Source of the DNA: DATEVL01 sp035471625
GTDB lineage: Bacteria > Chloroflexota > Anaerolineae > Anaerolineales > E44-bin32
Direction of reading: 5' to 3'
Length of the DNA: 39,060 bases
Assembly (NCBI GenBank): GCA_035471625.1
Contig: DATIPT010000020.1
Span: 1 to 39,060 of the forward strand
Shown: one piece after another, positions 16,413 through 26,135 of the stretch
Layout: every line of letters begins with the position of its first letter
Position numbering within the stretch: the first letter of the stretch is position 1
Notes under the pieces: generated by a model
What the model was told of the DNA's origin: nothing
The model's input: only the letters and a program-made list of their open reading frames with translations
Database searches by the model: none
Program-made: the position numbers and the translations under genes

Positions 16413-16934
16413 ATGCGAAGGATAGGTGTGACGTTTGTGTTGTTGGCCCTCGTGACGGCTGCGCTGGCTTGCGGCCCCCTGGGCGACCTAGGGAGTCTGA
16501 CCGGAGGCGGTCAGGCCGGGTCGGTCAATTCGCTCTGGTCGGATGTCCCGGCCTATCCGGGCGCAACCCGGGTCGATGTCGAGATGCCGTTGCCCTTGCG
16601 GATGGCCGTGGAAGCCATGGGCAACGTGATCGCGCTGCCGGACTTCGGGGGAACCGACACCTTGCAGCAACTGCAGTTCATCGCTTACTCTACGTCCGAC
16701 TCCGCAGAGCAGATCCAGGCCTTCTACACGAATCAGCGGATGGCCGGAGACGGGTGGGATTCCGGTGAGGGTCCAGGATGCCTTGCGCCCGAGGCCGGCG
16801 CAGAGCAGTTCGGCGCGATGTGCGTGTTCGGCAAGGAGACCGCGACCCAAGGCTCGGCCCTGTTCATCGTGGCCACGGCCGGGGACAGCGGCGAATCGGT
16901 CATCTTCTACGTCCGGGCCGACGGGACACCCTAA
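16413..16934 (+). CDS. Lipoprotein with C-terminal FYxxxMxxxGW module
   Basis: 173 residues. The signal peptide ends in TAALAC (lipidated Cys20). The mature part begins with DVPAYPGATR, a motif often seen at the start of such proteins, and then has the pattern AEQIQAFYTNQRMAGDGWD followed by two beta-strands (LFIVATAG, VIFYVRAD). The lipoprotein at 35053-35625 has a similar C-terminal arrangement (LLSYYEGAMKRGGWEEI then strands), so the two probably share a fold. The function is not known. Confidence 0.7.
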   Translation: MRRIGVTFVLLALVTAALACGPLGDLGSLTGGGQAGSVNSLWSDVPAYPGATRVDVEMPLPLRMAVEAMGNVIALPDFGGTDTLQQLQFIAYSTSDSAEQIQAFYTNQRMAGDGWDSGEGPGCLAPEAGAEQFGAMCVFGKETATQGSALFIVATAGDSGESVIFYVRADGTP

Positions 16935-17069
16935 ACCTCGCGCCTGCAAGGCTCACCATCGGGGATCTTCCTTGGGTGATTCCCGGTGGTGAGCCACGTA
17001 CGATCCGCGGCGGGGTCGCTCCGTCGCCACATCCACGATCTCTCCACGACCTGACCGGGAGGGCCTTCC

Positions 17070-18770
17070 ATGTCGGACCCGAACACGCCCGAGTCCCATT
17101 TGCACGCCCTCTTCCGGGAGGAGTGGGAGTCCCACCTGAAAGCCGATCCGTTCTTCGCCTCTGTGATCGGCGACAGGCGCTACAACGACCGGCTTCCGGA
17201 GGCCACGGAGGAGGCCTTCGCCCGCCAGGCGGACGATCTGCGCCGCTTCCTCGGTCGCCTGGAGAAGATCGAGCGCGCCGCGCTCTCGGAAGCCGATCGC
17301 CTCAACTACGACATCTTCCGGCGCTTGAAGACCGACGCCCTGCGCGAGCTCGAGTTCCCCGTCTACCGGATGCCGTTGGACCGGCTCGAGAGCTATCACA
17401 CCTTCTTCGCTGACCTCACTTCCCTCGTGTCTTTCGATGAAGTCGAAGACTACGAGGCCTACCTTTCCCGACTGGCGGGCTTTTCTATGTACTCGGACGG
17501 GAAGATCGAAATGATGCGCGAGGGGTTGCGGTCGGGGTGGACTCAGCCTCGGCGAGCCCTCGAAGGCATGGAAAAGTCGATGGATAGCTTCCTCGTCGAC
17601 GATCCCAGGAAGAGCGTGTTCCAGGCTCCCCTGGAAGACTTCCCAGAATCGGTGAACGGCGCCGCACGAAGTCGCCTTCAGGAAGAAGTCATGAGGGTGG
17701 TTGGGGAGTCGGTCATCCCGGCCTACCGCCGTCTGCTGACGTTCTTCGAGGAGGAGTACTTGCCGGGATGCCGTACCGACATCGGGGCCTCGGGCCTGCC
17801 CGATGGCCGCCAGTTCTATGAACACCGGGTTCGGATGAATGTATCCTTCGATACATCACCGGAAGAAGTCCACGCGATCGGCCTGAAGGAGGTCGATCGG
17901 ATCCGCGAAGAGATGGAAGCCCTCCGGAAGCAGGTTGACTTCCCGGGAGACCACGCCGCCTTTGGCGACTTCCTGCGAACCGATCCCCGCTTCTACGCTG
18001 AGTCCCCGGACCAGCTGATGAAGGAGGTCGCCTTCGTCCTGAAGCGGATGGATGGGGAACTGCCAGGGCTTTTTGGCAGGTTGCCGCGCCTCCCGTATGG
18101 GATCAAGCCGATTCCGGACTACCAGGCGCCCCACACGACGACTGCCTATTACCGTGGTGGCAGTGGCGACGGGACGCGCGCCGGGTGCTACTACGTCAAC
18201 ACCTACGATCTGAAGAGCCGGCCGCTATACGAGATCGAGGCACTCTCGCTGCACGAAGCGGTTCCGGGGCATCACCTTCAAATCGCCCTGCAGCAGGAGC
18301 TCAGCGACCTCCCCGAGTTCCGGCGCTTCGAAGGCTTCACCGCCTTTGTCGAGGGATGGGGGCTGTATGCCGAGCGGCTCGGGCTGGAGGTCGGCTTCTA
18401 TACCGACCCGTACAGCGACTACGGCCGCCTGACGTACGAGATGTGGCGCGCCTGCCGCCTGGTCGTCGACACCGGGATGCACGCCTTCGGATGGACCCGC
18501 CAGCAGGCGGTCGACTTCATGGTCGAACACACCGCGCTGACCGAGTTGAACGTCCGCAACGAGGTCGATCGCTACATCACCTGGCCGGGCCAGGCGCTGG
18601 CCTACAAGATGGGCGAACTCAAGATTCGGGAGCTGCGGGCCCGGGCCGAGAAGGCCCTCGGCGGGGATTTCGACGTGCGCGCCTTTCACGACGTCGTCCT
18701 GCGCGACGGCGCTGTGCCGCTGGACGTCCTCGAGGGGAAGATTGAGACCTGGCTGGAGGCCGGCCGTTAG
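17070..18770 (+). CDS. DUF885 family protein, metallopeptidase-like
   Basis: 566 residues, the normal length for DUF885. The core motif LHEAVPGHHLQ (His395, Glu396, His401/402) plus EGWGLYAE about 30 residues later is a zinc-peptidase-like pattern, with the second-motif glutamate as third ligand. No signal peptide is visible, so it is probably cytoplasmic, unlike many secreted members. Some family members have been described as peptidases, but the substrate here is unknown. GGGAGG precedes the ATG. Its stop codon overlaps that of the convergent acyltransferase gene by three bases (TTAG). Confidence 0.85.
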   Translation: MSDPNTPESHLHALFREEWESHLKADPFFASVIGDRRYNDRLPEATEEAFARQADDLRRFLGRLEKIERAALSEADRLNYDIFRRLKTDALRELEFPVYRMPLDRLESYHTFFADLTSLVSFDEVEDYEAYLSRLAGFSMYSDGKIEMMREGLRSGWTQPRRALEGMEKSMDSFLVDDPRKSVFQAPLEDFPESVNGAARSRLQEEVMRVVGESVIPAYRRLLTFFEEEYLPGCRTDIGASGLPDGRQFYEHRVRMNVSFDTSPEEVHAIGLKEVDRIREEMEALRKQVDFPGDHAAFGDFLRTDPRFYAESPDQLMKEVAFVLKRMDGELPGLFGRLPRLPYGIKPIPDYQAPHTTTAYYRGGSGDGTRAGCYYVNTYDLKSRPLYEIEALSLHEAVPGHHLQIALQQELSDLPEFRRFEGFTAFVEGWGLYAERLGLEVGFYTDPYSDYGRLTYEMWRACRLVVDTGMHAFGWTRQQAVDFMVEHTALTELNVRNEVDRYITWPGQALAYKMGELKIRELRARAEKALGGDFDVRAFHDVVLRDGAVPLDVLEGKIETWLEAGR

Positions 18771-19642
18771 CCTATTGTCGGGGATGGCGCCGGCATGGGC
18801 TGCGCCGACCCCGCTCGTTTCCCATCGCCTTCCACGGCGACATCGAGGCCATATGCGTTCTCGATCAACTCGACCAGCCGGCGGGTGAACCGGGTGGCCG
18901 GGCCCCCGTCGATCACGTCGTGATCGAACGCCACCGTCAGGCTGAGGATGTCACGCGTCTCGATGCGGCCATCGACGGCGGCTGGCTTCGACGCGATCCC
19001 ACCCACCACCAGTCCCAGGGAACGGCCGGTGGTGGTTAGCCCCCACCCGCTGTGACCTCCGCCGAACATGCCCACGGACGTGATGTCGACCGTTCCTGCC
19101 ATCGAGGCGAGCATGGCAGGATCCCGGCGGGACGCCCAGGAGACCAGGGTCTTGGCCGCATTCGAGAGAGGCCAGGGGAGCAGCATGAGCGACCGATACC
19201 ACCCCGGCATTCCCCTGCCCGCGGGCGGCGGCTCCGACTGGACCCGGCGGATCTCGCGGTGGATCTCCGGGAAAGTCCTGTGATTGACACTTCGCAGGAC
19301 ATGTCCCATCAAGGAGCGTTGACCGGCGTGCTGGTTCTCGACCATGATGGCCACATCCACATCTTCAAAGACGACGATCTGCCGGCGGCCCTTGCGGTAG
19401 GCCTGAACGGTCTTGTCTTCGTCGACGGCGCGCGCCAGGCAACAGGCGAGGAAGGCCGTGAACGACAGCCCTTCGCCGGTCTTCGCCTTGTGAGCCGCCA
19501 TCAGCCTGCGGGGATGGGTGACGTCCACCTCCAGCAGCCCGAAGATGGGATGCCTCGTCCAGGAGAGGTCGAGGGTCTGGAGCCAGATCCTGCGGCCCGG
19601 GGTAAGGTCCACGATCTTGTGGGGAAGACTCCGCTTGTTCAT
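18767..19642 (-). CDS. Stand-alone 2-oxoacid dehydrogenase-type acyltransferase domain
   Basis: 291 residues from the ATG at 19642. It matches only the catalytic domain of E2 lipoamide acyltransferases / chloramphenicol acetyltransferase fold: LSFTAFLACCLARAVDED, DVDVAIMVEN, and the catalytic HxxxDG as HDVIDG (His241, Asp245, Gly246). There are no lipoyl or subunit-binding domains, and no E1/E3 genes are nearby, so it is unlikely to be part of a pyruvate dehydrogenase complex. Its start overlaps the upstream hydrolase stop by 4 nt, so the two are translationally coupled. It may acylate a small molecule. Confidence 0.82.
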   Translation of the reverse strand: MNKRSLPHKIVDLTPGRRIWLQTLDLSWTRHPIFGLLEVDVTHPRRLMAAHKAKTGEGLSFTAFLACCLARAVDEDKTVQAYRKGRRQIVVFEDVDVAIMVENQHAGQRSLMGHVLRSVNHRTFPEIHREIRRVQSEPPPAGRGMPGWYRSLMLLPWPLSNAAKTLVSWASRRDPAMLASMAGTVDITSVGMFGGGHSGWGLTTTGRSLGLVVGGIASKPAAVDGRIETRDILSLTVAFDHDVIDGGPATRFTRRLVELIENAYGLDVAVEGDGKRAGSAQPMPAPSPTIG

Positions 19643-21180
19643 CGATTCCCTTTCTGCACAGGGCCCCGACCGCGCATCCCGCCCAGGATTGAAACGCCCC
19701 AACCGCTGCGCACGACCGAGCCGATCCAGGCCAGCCCTCCGCTGATCCGGGCGATCCAGGCGAGGTCGGGAAAGTAGAGGTTCATGAAGCGGAGGAGGCC
19801 GCTGAAACGTAGATACCCCAAGAGCGCGAGCAGCATGAGGTCTGCGCCGAGTGGAACCACGACCGGGCGCCACGGCGGCTCGCGGCGCGGGTGCGAGGCG
19901 GCTCGGCCGCTCCAACGTCGCAGGTGACGCAAGGTGGCGAACAGGCCGGCCAGCTGGGAGAACGGGATGAACAGCGACGCGCGCATCATCCACGGCAGGA
20001 ACCCGAACCGAATCGGCGGAGGCTGGTGGCCTGCGAGCAGGGCGCCGATTCCCTCCCCGACTTCGGACAGGACAAAGGGGAGGCCGTGATCGGCGTTGGT
20101 GAGCAGGACGATTGCCCTTTTCCGTTCTGGCAGAAGTCCCAGGAACGAGGAGAACTCGGGAAGGTTTCCGCCGTGGGACACCAGTTTCGTCCCGTCGACC
20201 GGGCTAATGAACCAACCCATGCCGTAGGATGTGACGACCTTGCCCAGGATGCGCTGGTCTGCGGCGGCGTGTTGCATTGCTGCGATGCCGGCGCGGGAAA
20301 GAATCCGGGCTTCGCCAAGGCGACCCCCGTTCAGAAGGGCCATCAAGTACCGACTGAGGTCCTCGCCGGTGGACACCAGGCCGCCGGCGGCAAGCGAACC
20401 GGGAGGGAAGGGGATCTCCGGCGCCGGGATGGGAAAACCGAACCAGTATCGGTGTCCTTGTGCCAGGCCGTGCCGACGGGCCTCGGCCCGGGTGGTGAAG
20501 GTATGGCGCATCCCCAGCGGTTTGAAGATGTGCTCCCGGAGGTAGGCGGCGTAAGACTGTCCGCTCGCCGCTTCGACAATCAGGCCCAGCAGGTTGTAGT
20601 TCAGATTGCAGTATTGGAAGGTGGTTCCCACGGGGCGGCTGAGCTTGAGGGTGGAGAGCGCTCGCGCCTGCCGCTCAGGAGAAACCGGCTTGCCGTCGAT
20701 GTCACCCAGGACGGCCGTGCCGGCGACCATCGATAGGCCGCTGGTCTGGTTCAGGAGATGGCGCACCGTCATTCTGGCGGAAGCTTCGGGATCGGCCACG
20801 CGGAACCAGGGCAGGTAGCGCCGGACAGGAGCCTCCAGCTCGATGGTTCCGGCCTCGACGAGCTGCATCACCGCCAGGGCTGTAAAGGACTTGGTCGTCG
20901 ATCCGAGGGCGAAGGGCGTCCGCAGCGAGGGGACCTCACCGCCGGGACGGGCGTGGCCGAAGCCCCGCTGATGGACCACGCGGTCCCCTTCGATGATGGC
21001 GAACGCTGCGCCGGGGATCCTCAGGCGGCGGAGCTGCCGTTCGAGAAAGGCATCGATGGCATCGAAAGATGGGCTAGCCGGGGATCGATGAGGGCGCCCG
21101 GTCGCGGTGAAGAGCGAACGGGTCAACGCCACACCGGTACCCACGGCGACCGATCCCAGCAGGAGATGCTTGGGTTTCAT
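19639..21180 (-). CDS. Serine hydrolase of the beta-lactamase/class C fold with C-terminal membrane segments
   Basis: 513 residues. An N-terminal hydrophobic segment (LLLGSVAVGTGVALTRSLF) probably anchors or exports it. The penicillin-binding fold carries Ser94-x-x-Lys97 in GSTTKSFT, Tyr190-Cys-Asn192 as YxN, and His336-Gly-Gly in SHGGNLPEF. These are the catalytic triplet of class C beta-lactamase/esterase/peptidase relatives. After about residue 395 come two or three hydrophobic helices (FIPFSQLAGLFATL, GADLMLLALLGYL, IARISGGLAWIGSVV), giving membrane retention at both ends. It could be an esterase, a D-amino-acid peptidase or a transesterase. The coupled acyltransferase makes an acyl-transfer or ester substrate plausible. 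Confidence 0.85.
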   Translation of the reverse strand: MKPKHLLLGSVAVGTGVALTRSLFTATGRPHRSPASPSFDAIDAFLERQLRRLRIPGAAFAIIEGDRVVHQRGFGHARPGGEVPSLRTPFALGSTTKSFTALAVMQLVEAGTIELEAPVRRYLPWFRVADPEASARMTVRHLLNQTSGLSMVAGTAVLGDIDGKPVSPERQARALSTLKLSRPVGTTFQYCNLNYNLLGLIVEAASGQSYAAYLREHIFKPLGMRHTFTTRAEARRHGLAQGHRYWFGFPIPAPEIPFPPGSLAAGGLVSTGEDLSRYLMALLNGGRLGEARILSRAGIAAMQHAAADQRILGKVVTSYGMGWFISPVDGTKLVSHGGNLPEFSSFLGLLPERKRAIVLLTNADHGLPFVLSEVGEGIGALLAGHQPPPIRFGFLPWMMRASLFIPFSQLAGLFATLRHLRRWSGRAASHPRREPPWRPVVVPLGADLMLLALLGYLRFSGLLRFMNLYFPDLAWIARISGGLAWIGSVVRSGWGVSILGGMRGRGPVQKGNR

Positions 21181-21496
21181 GGCTTGCCCTCTCGGCGGCG
21201 CGGCTCCATGGGTTGCTTCAGAGCCGCATGGCCCGACGCAGCTCGCCCGCGCCTGCGCGGGCTCGATAGCTTCAAGCGAGGCTGGGGGCCTTGCGGAGAT
21301 CTGGGGTATCGAGGAGTTGCCAAGGGCTGATTGAATGCCCTCGACCGCGAGCTCAGTATAGGGGAGGGGCCTCCCGACCGGATATGACAGAAAGCCCCAC
21401 CTTCGGCATGGGGGATGACCGGATTGGGCGGGTCGGGGAAGATGGTCCGGGGACGAGCTGAATCCGGCGTTCGTCGCTACGCGGGTAGCGAAATGC
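21181..21496. other. 316-nt intergenic region
   Basis: No credible gene. It lies between the isocitrate dehydrogenase stop (21497) and the hydrolase start (21180), both on the minus strand. It holds a GC-rich palindrome (GCCCGCGC at 21245-21252 with GCGCGGGC at 21255-21262) close to the hydrolase start. It also holds a weak terminator-like stem after icd and a TATACT-like -10 (minus strand, about 21354-21359) without a clear -35. Confidence 0.5.
21391..21413 (-). terminator. Weak terminator-like stem after icd
   Basis: On the minus strand CCCCA (21409-21413) and TGGGG (21395-21399) pair around a 9-nt loop that has a further CC/GG pair, followed by CTTTCT. The stem is short and the T tract poor. 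Confidence 0.35.
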
Positions 21497-22798
<1,302 letters not shown>

Positions 22799-22835
22799 GG
22801 GCTCTCCCGAGGGTCTTGCGGTGTAGTCAAAGGCG

Positions 22836-22841
22836 ATTATA
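22836..22841 (-). promoter_or_regulatory. Consensus -10 box for icd
   Basis: A perfect TATAAT on the minus strand 37 bp before the icd ATG, in the 61-bp gap after galE. The -35 would fall inside the galE end and is weak. Confidence 0.55.
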
Positions 22842-22859
22842 GCAGGCGGAGGAATGGCT

Positions 22860-23837
22860 CTAGTCGGAATACCCTGTCGGATGTGCCCGGAGCCACTCCC
22901 AGGCCGAGGCAAGGATCGACTCCAGGGAGGGGTGGCGCGGCTCCCATCCGAGTTCGCGCTTGGCCTTCGTCGAAGAGGCGACCAGGCGCGCCGGATCCCC
23001 GGGGCGGCGGGGATCGATTTCGGCCGGGATCGGGTGGCCGGTGACGCGGCGGGCGGTTTCGATGACTTCGTGAACGGAGTAGCCGTCGCCGCTGCCGAGG
23101 TTGTAGACCAGTCGGGGTGCTTGGTCGAGAGCTTGGAGGGCGAGGAGGTGGGCGGCCACCAGGTCGGCGACGTGGATGTAGTCCCGGATGCAGGTGCCGT
23201 CCGGCGTCGGGTAGTCGTCGCCGAAGATCCGGGCCGCCGGTCGCTGGCCAAGGGCGACCCGGAGCACCAGAGGGATCAGGTGGCTTTCCGGCTGGTGGGC
23301 CTCGCCGCGGTCGCCGCTGGCGCCGGCGGCGTTGAAGTAGCGCAGGGCGGCGAAGCGCAGCCCATGGATCTGGTGATACCAGTCTAGGACCTGCTCGATC
23401 ATGAGCTTCGTCTGCCCGTAGACATTGGCCGGGCCGAGGGGCGAGTCCTCGGAGAGCGGCTCGTCGCTGGTCTGATACACGGCGGCCGTCGACGACAGGA
23501 CGAATCTCGGCACGCCGGCTCGCTGGCAGGCATCGAGCAGGTCGAGCGAGCACCCCAGATTGTTGCGGAAGTACTTCGCCGGATCGGTCATGCTTTCGCC
23601 GGCCTCGATGAAGGCGGCGAAGTGCATCACGGCGTCGAACCCCCCGCCTTGGAGAGTCGCCTCCAGAGAACTTCGATCGGCGAGGTCGGCGTGGACGAAG
23701 GTGGCGCCGCTCGGAATGGCGGCGCGGTGACCGGTGACCAGGGAGTCAACCACGGTGATGTCATGCCCGGCGGCAAGCAGCTCGGCGGCGGCGATTGAGC
23801 CGATGTAGCCGGCTCCTCCGGTCACGAGGATCTTCAT
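22860..23837 (-). CDS. galE: UDP-glucose 4-epimerase
   Basis: 325 residues from the ATG at 23837 (GGGAGAG upstream). Short-chain dehydrogenase fold: NAD-binding MKILVTGGAGYIGS, VVDSLVTGHRAAIP, HFAAFIEAGES, SSTAAVY (catalytic Ser/Thr region) and YGQTKLMIEQ (catalytic Tyr and Lys), then LRYFNAAGA and GTCIRDYIHVADL, both specific for GalE. It interconverts UDP-glucose and UDP-galactose (Leloir pathway and surface polysaccharides). It starts inside the helicase stop (4-nt ATGA overlap), an unusual partnership that suggests only translational coupling. Confidence 0.96.
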   Translation of the reverse strand: MKILVTGGAGYIGSIAAAELLAAGHDITVVDSLVTGHRAAIPSGATFVHADLADRSSLEATLQGGGFDAVMHFAAFIEAGESMTDPAKYFRNNLGCSLDLLDACQRAGVPRFVLSSTAAVYQTSDEPLSEDSPLGPANVYGQTKLMIEQVLDWYHQIHGLRFAALRYFNAAGASGDRGEAHQPESHLIPLVLRVALGQRPAARIFGDDYPTPDGTCIRDYIHVADLVAAHLLALQALDQAPRLVYNLGSGDGYSVHEVIETARRVTGHPIPAEIDPRRPGDPARLVASSTKAKRELGWEPRHPSLESILASAWEWLRAHPTGYSD

Positions 23838-26017
23838 GCGTTTCTCTCCCGGCGCTCTTCGAGGACGTCCAGGGGCGCCAGCGAAGCCGCCAGCCGCTTG
23901 ACCCCGCCCGACTCGAACTGAATCGTGACGATCTCGTCCTCCCGATCGAGCTGGGAGTCGAGGACGATCCCGTCGCCGAAGGCCGCATGGGCGACGCGCA
24001 TCCCGCTGCGGAAGCGCGGCTCCGGAGTCGACGGCGCGGCCGGTTCCCATATCGTCTGACGATCGTAGACGGCGCGAGCGCGCGTTGGCCCGGAAGCGCC
24101 ATCGATCCGGTCGGCCGGGATGTCTTCGAGGAAGCGGGACGGCTCACACACACCGCCGGTGCCGAAGCTGTGGCGCCGGAAGGCGCGCACGAGGAAGACC
24201 CGGTCCTTGGCCCGCGTCAGGCCGACGTAGAGGAGGCGGCGCTCCTCGGCCATGGCTTCGCCGTCGTCGAGCGATCGGTAGTGCGGAAGGAGACCCTCGT
24301 CCAACCCGACGATCAAGACGACCGGGAACTCGAGCCCCTTGGCGGCGTGCAAAGTCAGAAGGACCGGCGCGTTCATGTCTTCGGTCAGGGTGTCTTGATC
24401 GGAGACAAGGGCGACCTGTTCCAGGAACAGGGTCAGGCTGAGATCCGGGTCCTCGGCGGCGAGGCCGCGCAGTTCCAGGACGTTGTCCCACCGCTCGGCG
24501 CCCTCGTCGCTTCCATCGTCCAGGAACCGGCGGTACTCACTGTCGGCCAGGATTCGTTCGAGGAGCGCCGCCAGCCCGCCAGCCTCGGAGAGATCGCGCC
24601 AGGAAGCGAGGAACGCTCCGAATTGGGTCGCGGCGGTTGCGGACCGCCCGGTCAGCCCGGGCGGGGGTCCGGCCAGGCCTTGCCCCAGACGGAGGAGATA
24701 CTCCCCGGCGGAAACGGCGTCGGCCCGGGCTGCGGCCAGCAACGCCTCGACCGATTTGGCCCCGATGCCCCGCGGCGGGGTGTTGAGCACCCGCAGCAGG
24801 CTGACCTCGTCAGCGGGATTGTGCACCAGCCGCAGGTAGGCGATCAGATCCTTGACCTCGCGGCGCCCGTAAAAGCGCTGCGCCCCGACCAGACGGTAGG
24901 GCAGATTGGCGCGCAGGAAGGCCTCTTCGAGGGCGCGCGACTGGGCGTTGGTCCGGTACATCACGGCGCACTCGCGCGGTTCGACTCCCTGGGTGGTGAG
25001 GACGGCGATCGTCTGCAACACGTGGGCGGCCTCGTCGTCCTCGTCATAGGCTTCGTGGAAGCCGATCTCCATGCCCTGGCCCCGTTCGGTGTGCAGGCGC
25101 TTGCGGGTCCGGCCGGGCTGGCGGTCGATGACTCCCATGGCCACATCCAGGATCGTCTGCGTTGAGCGGTAGTTCTGCTCGAGCAGGATCAGGCGGTGGT
25201 TCGGGTAGTCTTTCTGAAAGCGCTGCACGTTGCGGTAGTCGGCGCCGCGCCAGCGATAGATCGATTGATCCGGATCGCCGACGGCGAACAAGTCGGGGTC
25301 CTGGGGGGTCAGCAACCGTAGGAGTTCGTACTGGACGGTGTTGGTGTCCTGGAACTCGTCGACGAGAAGATGCCGGAAGCGCGTGCGGTAGGCCGTCCGG
25401 ATATCCTCGTGATCGCGCAAGAGGCGGACGGTCCAGACAAGCAGGTCGTCGAAGTCGAGGGCCCGGTTGTCGCGCAGCAGAGCCTCGTAGCGCGGATACA
25501 CGCGTCGGACGATCTCGCCGAAGTAGCTTGTGGACGGATAGGACTCGGGCGGGACGAGTTCATTCTTGGCGGCCGAGATCGCCGCCAGGATCTTGGCCGG
25601 CGAATGCTGGCGCGGATCGACGTTGTTCTCCTTGAGGGCCTGGCGGGCGAGTGACTCCTGGTCGGAGTCATCGAAGATGACGAAGGTCGACGGGAGGCCG
25701 AGGCGGTCGCCGTCCCGGCGGAGGGTACGCGCACACAGAGCGTGGAACGTCCCCAGGCTGACCTGAGCGGCGGTGCGCGGATTCTCGAGGAGCGAAACGA
25801 CTCGGCCCTTCATTTCGCGGGCCGCCTTGTTGGTGAAGGTCACGGCGACGATGTGGCGGGGGTCAGCGGCGGCTTGCGTGATCAGATACGCGATCCGGTG
25901 GGTCAGGACGCGGGTCTTGCCCGATCCGGGGCCGGCCAGGACGAGCACCGGTCCGGGCGGGGCGGTCACCGCCTGACGTTGTTGCGGGTTGAGTCCTTCC
26001 AGCAGATCCATGCCCAT
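23834..26017 (-). CDS. pcrA: UvrD/PcrA-type superfamily 1 DNA helicase
   Basis: 727 residues, full length for UvrD/PcrA. All SF1A motifs are visible: LNPQQRQAV (Q), AGPGSGKTR (I), VTFTNKAAREM (Ia), LLVDEFQDTN (II), AVGDPDQSIYRWRGA (III), LEQNYRST (IV), TLHAAKGLEFPVV (V) and RRLLYVGLTRAKD (VI). The last 60 residues (RSGMRVAHAAFGDGIV and following) form the Tudor-like domain that in PcrA/UvrD contacts RNA polymerase. Acts in nucleotide excision repair, mismatch repair and replication restart. The choice of symbol between uvrD and pcrA is arbitrary. The start may be the first or the third codon (MGM). Confidence 0.95.
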   Translation of the reverse strand: MGMDLLEGLNPQQRQAVTAPPGPVLVLAGPGSGKTRVLTHRIAYLITQAAADPRHIVAVTFTNKAAREMKGRVVSLLENPRTAAQVSLGTFHALCARTLRRDGDRLGLPSTFVIFDDSDQESLARQALKENNVDPRQHSPAKILAAISAAKNELVPPESYPSTSYFGEIVRRVYPRYEALLRDNRALDFDDLLVWTVRLLRDHEDIRTAYRTRFRHLLVDEFQDTNTVQYELLRLLTPQDPDLFAVGDPDQSIYRWRGADYRNVQRFQKDYPNHRLILLEQNYRSTQTILDVAMGVIDRQPGRTRKRLHTERGQGMEIGFHEAYDEDDEAAHVLQTIAVLTTQGVEPRECAVMYRTNAQSRALEEAFLRANLPYRLVGAQRFYGRREVKDLIAYLRLVHNPADEVSLLRVLNTPPRGIGAKSVEALLAAARADAVSAGEYLLRLGQGLAGPPPGLTGRSATAATQFGAFLASWRDLSEAGGLAALLERILADSEYRRFLDDGSDEGAERWDNVLELRGLAAEDPDLSLTLFLEQVALVSDQDTLTEDMNAPVLLTLHAAKGLEFPVVLIVGLDEGLLPHYRSLDDGEAMAEERRLLYVGLTRAKDRVFLVRAFRRHSFGTGGVCEPSRFLEDIPADRIDGASGPTRARAVYDRQTIWEPAAPSTPEPRFRSGMRVAHAAFGDGIVLDSQLDREDEIVTIQFESGGVKRLAASLAPLDVLEERRERNA

Positions 26018-26033
26018 CGCCTAGCGCGGGAGC

Positions 26034-26039
26034 ATTCTA
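26034..26039 (-). promoter_or_regulatory. -10 box for the helicase-galE operon
   Basis: TAGAAT on the minus strand, 16 bp before the helicase ATG. A partial -35 (AAGACA) lies at an 18-bp spacing. The predicted leader is only about 10 nt long. Confidence 0.45.
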
Positions 26040-26061
26040 CACGCTGATGGCGGGTCTTGTC

Positions 26062-26090
26062 TTGACCGGGAGTCGGACGGCGCTTATGAT
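26062..26090 (+). promoter_or_regulatory. Near-consensus promoter of the selenoprotein gene
   Basis: TTGACC (26062-26067), a 17-bp spacer and TATGAT (26085-26090) lie 45 bp ahead of the ATG at 26136. A near-consensus promoter argues that the gene is live and not a decaying pseudogene. Confidence 0.7.
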
Positions 26091-26135
26091 TTGCGCTTCG
26101 AACCGAACCTGGCCCTGCGTGAGGGAGGAATGGGA

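Noticed and set aside
22799..23251. N-terminal extension of isocitrate dehydrogenase
   Set aside because: It overlaps galE in another frame, contains the TATAAT promoter of icd, and is not related to the enzyme. The ATG at 22798 has a good Shine-Dalgarno.
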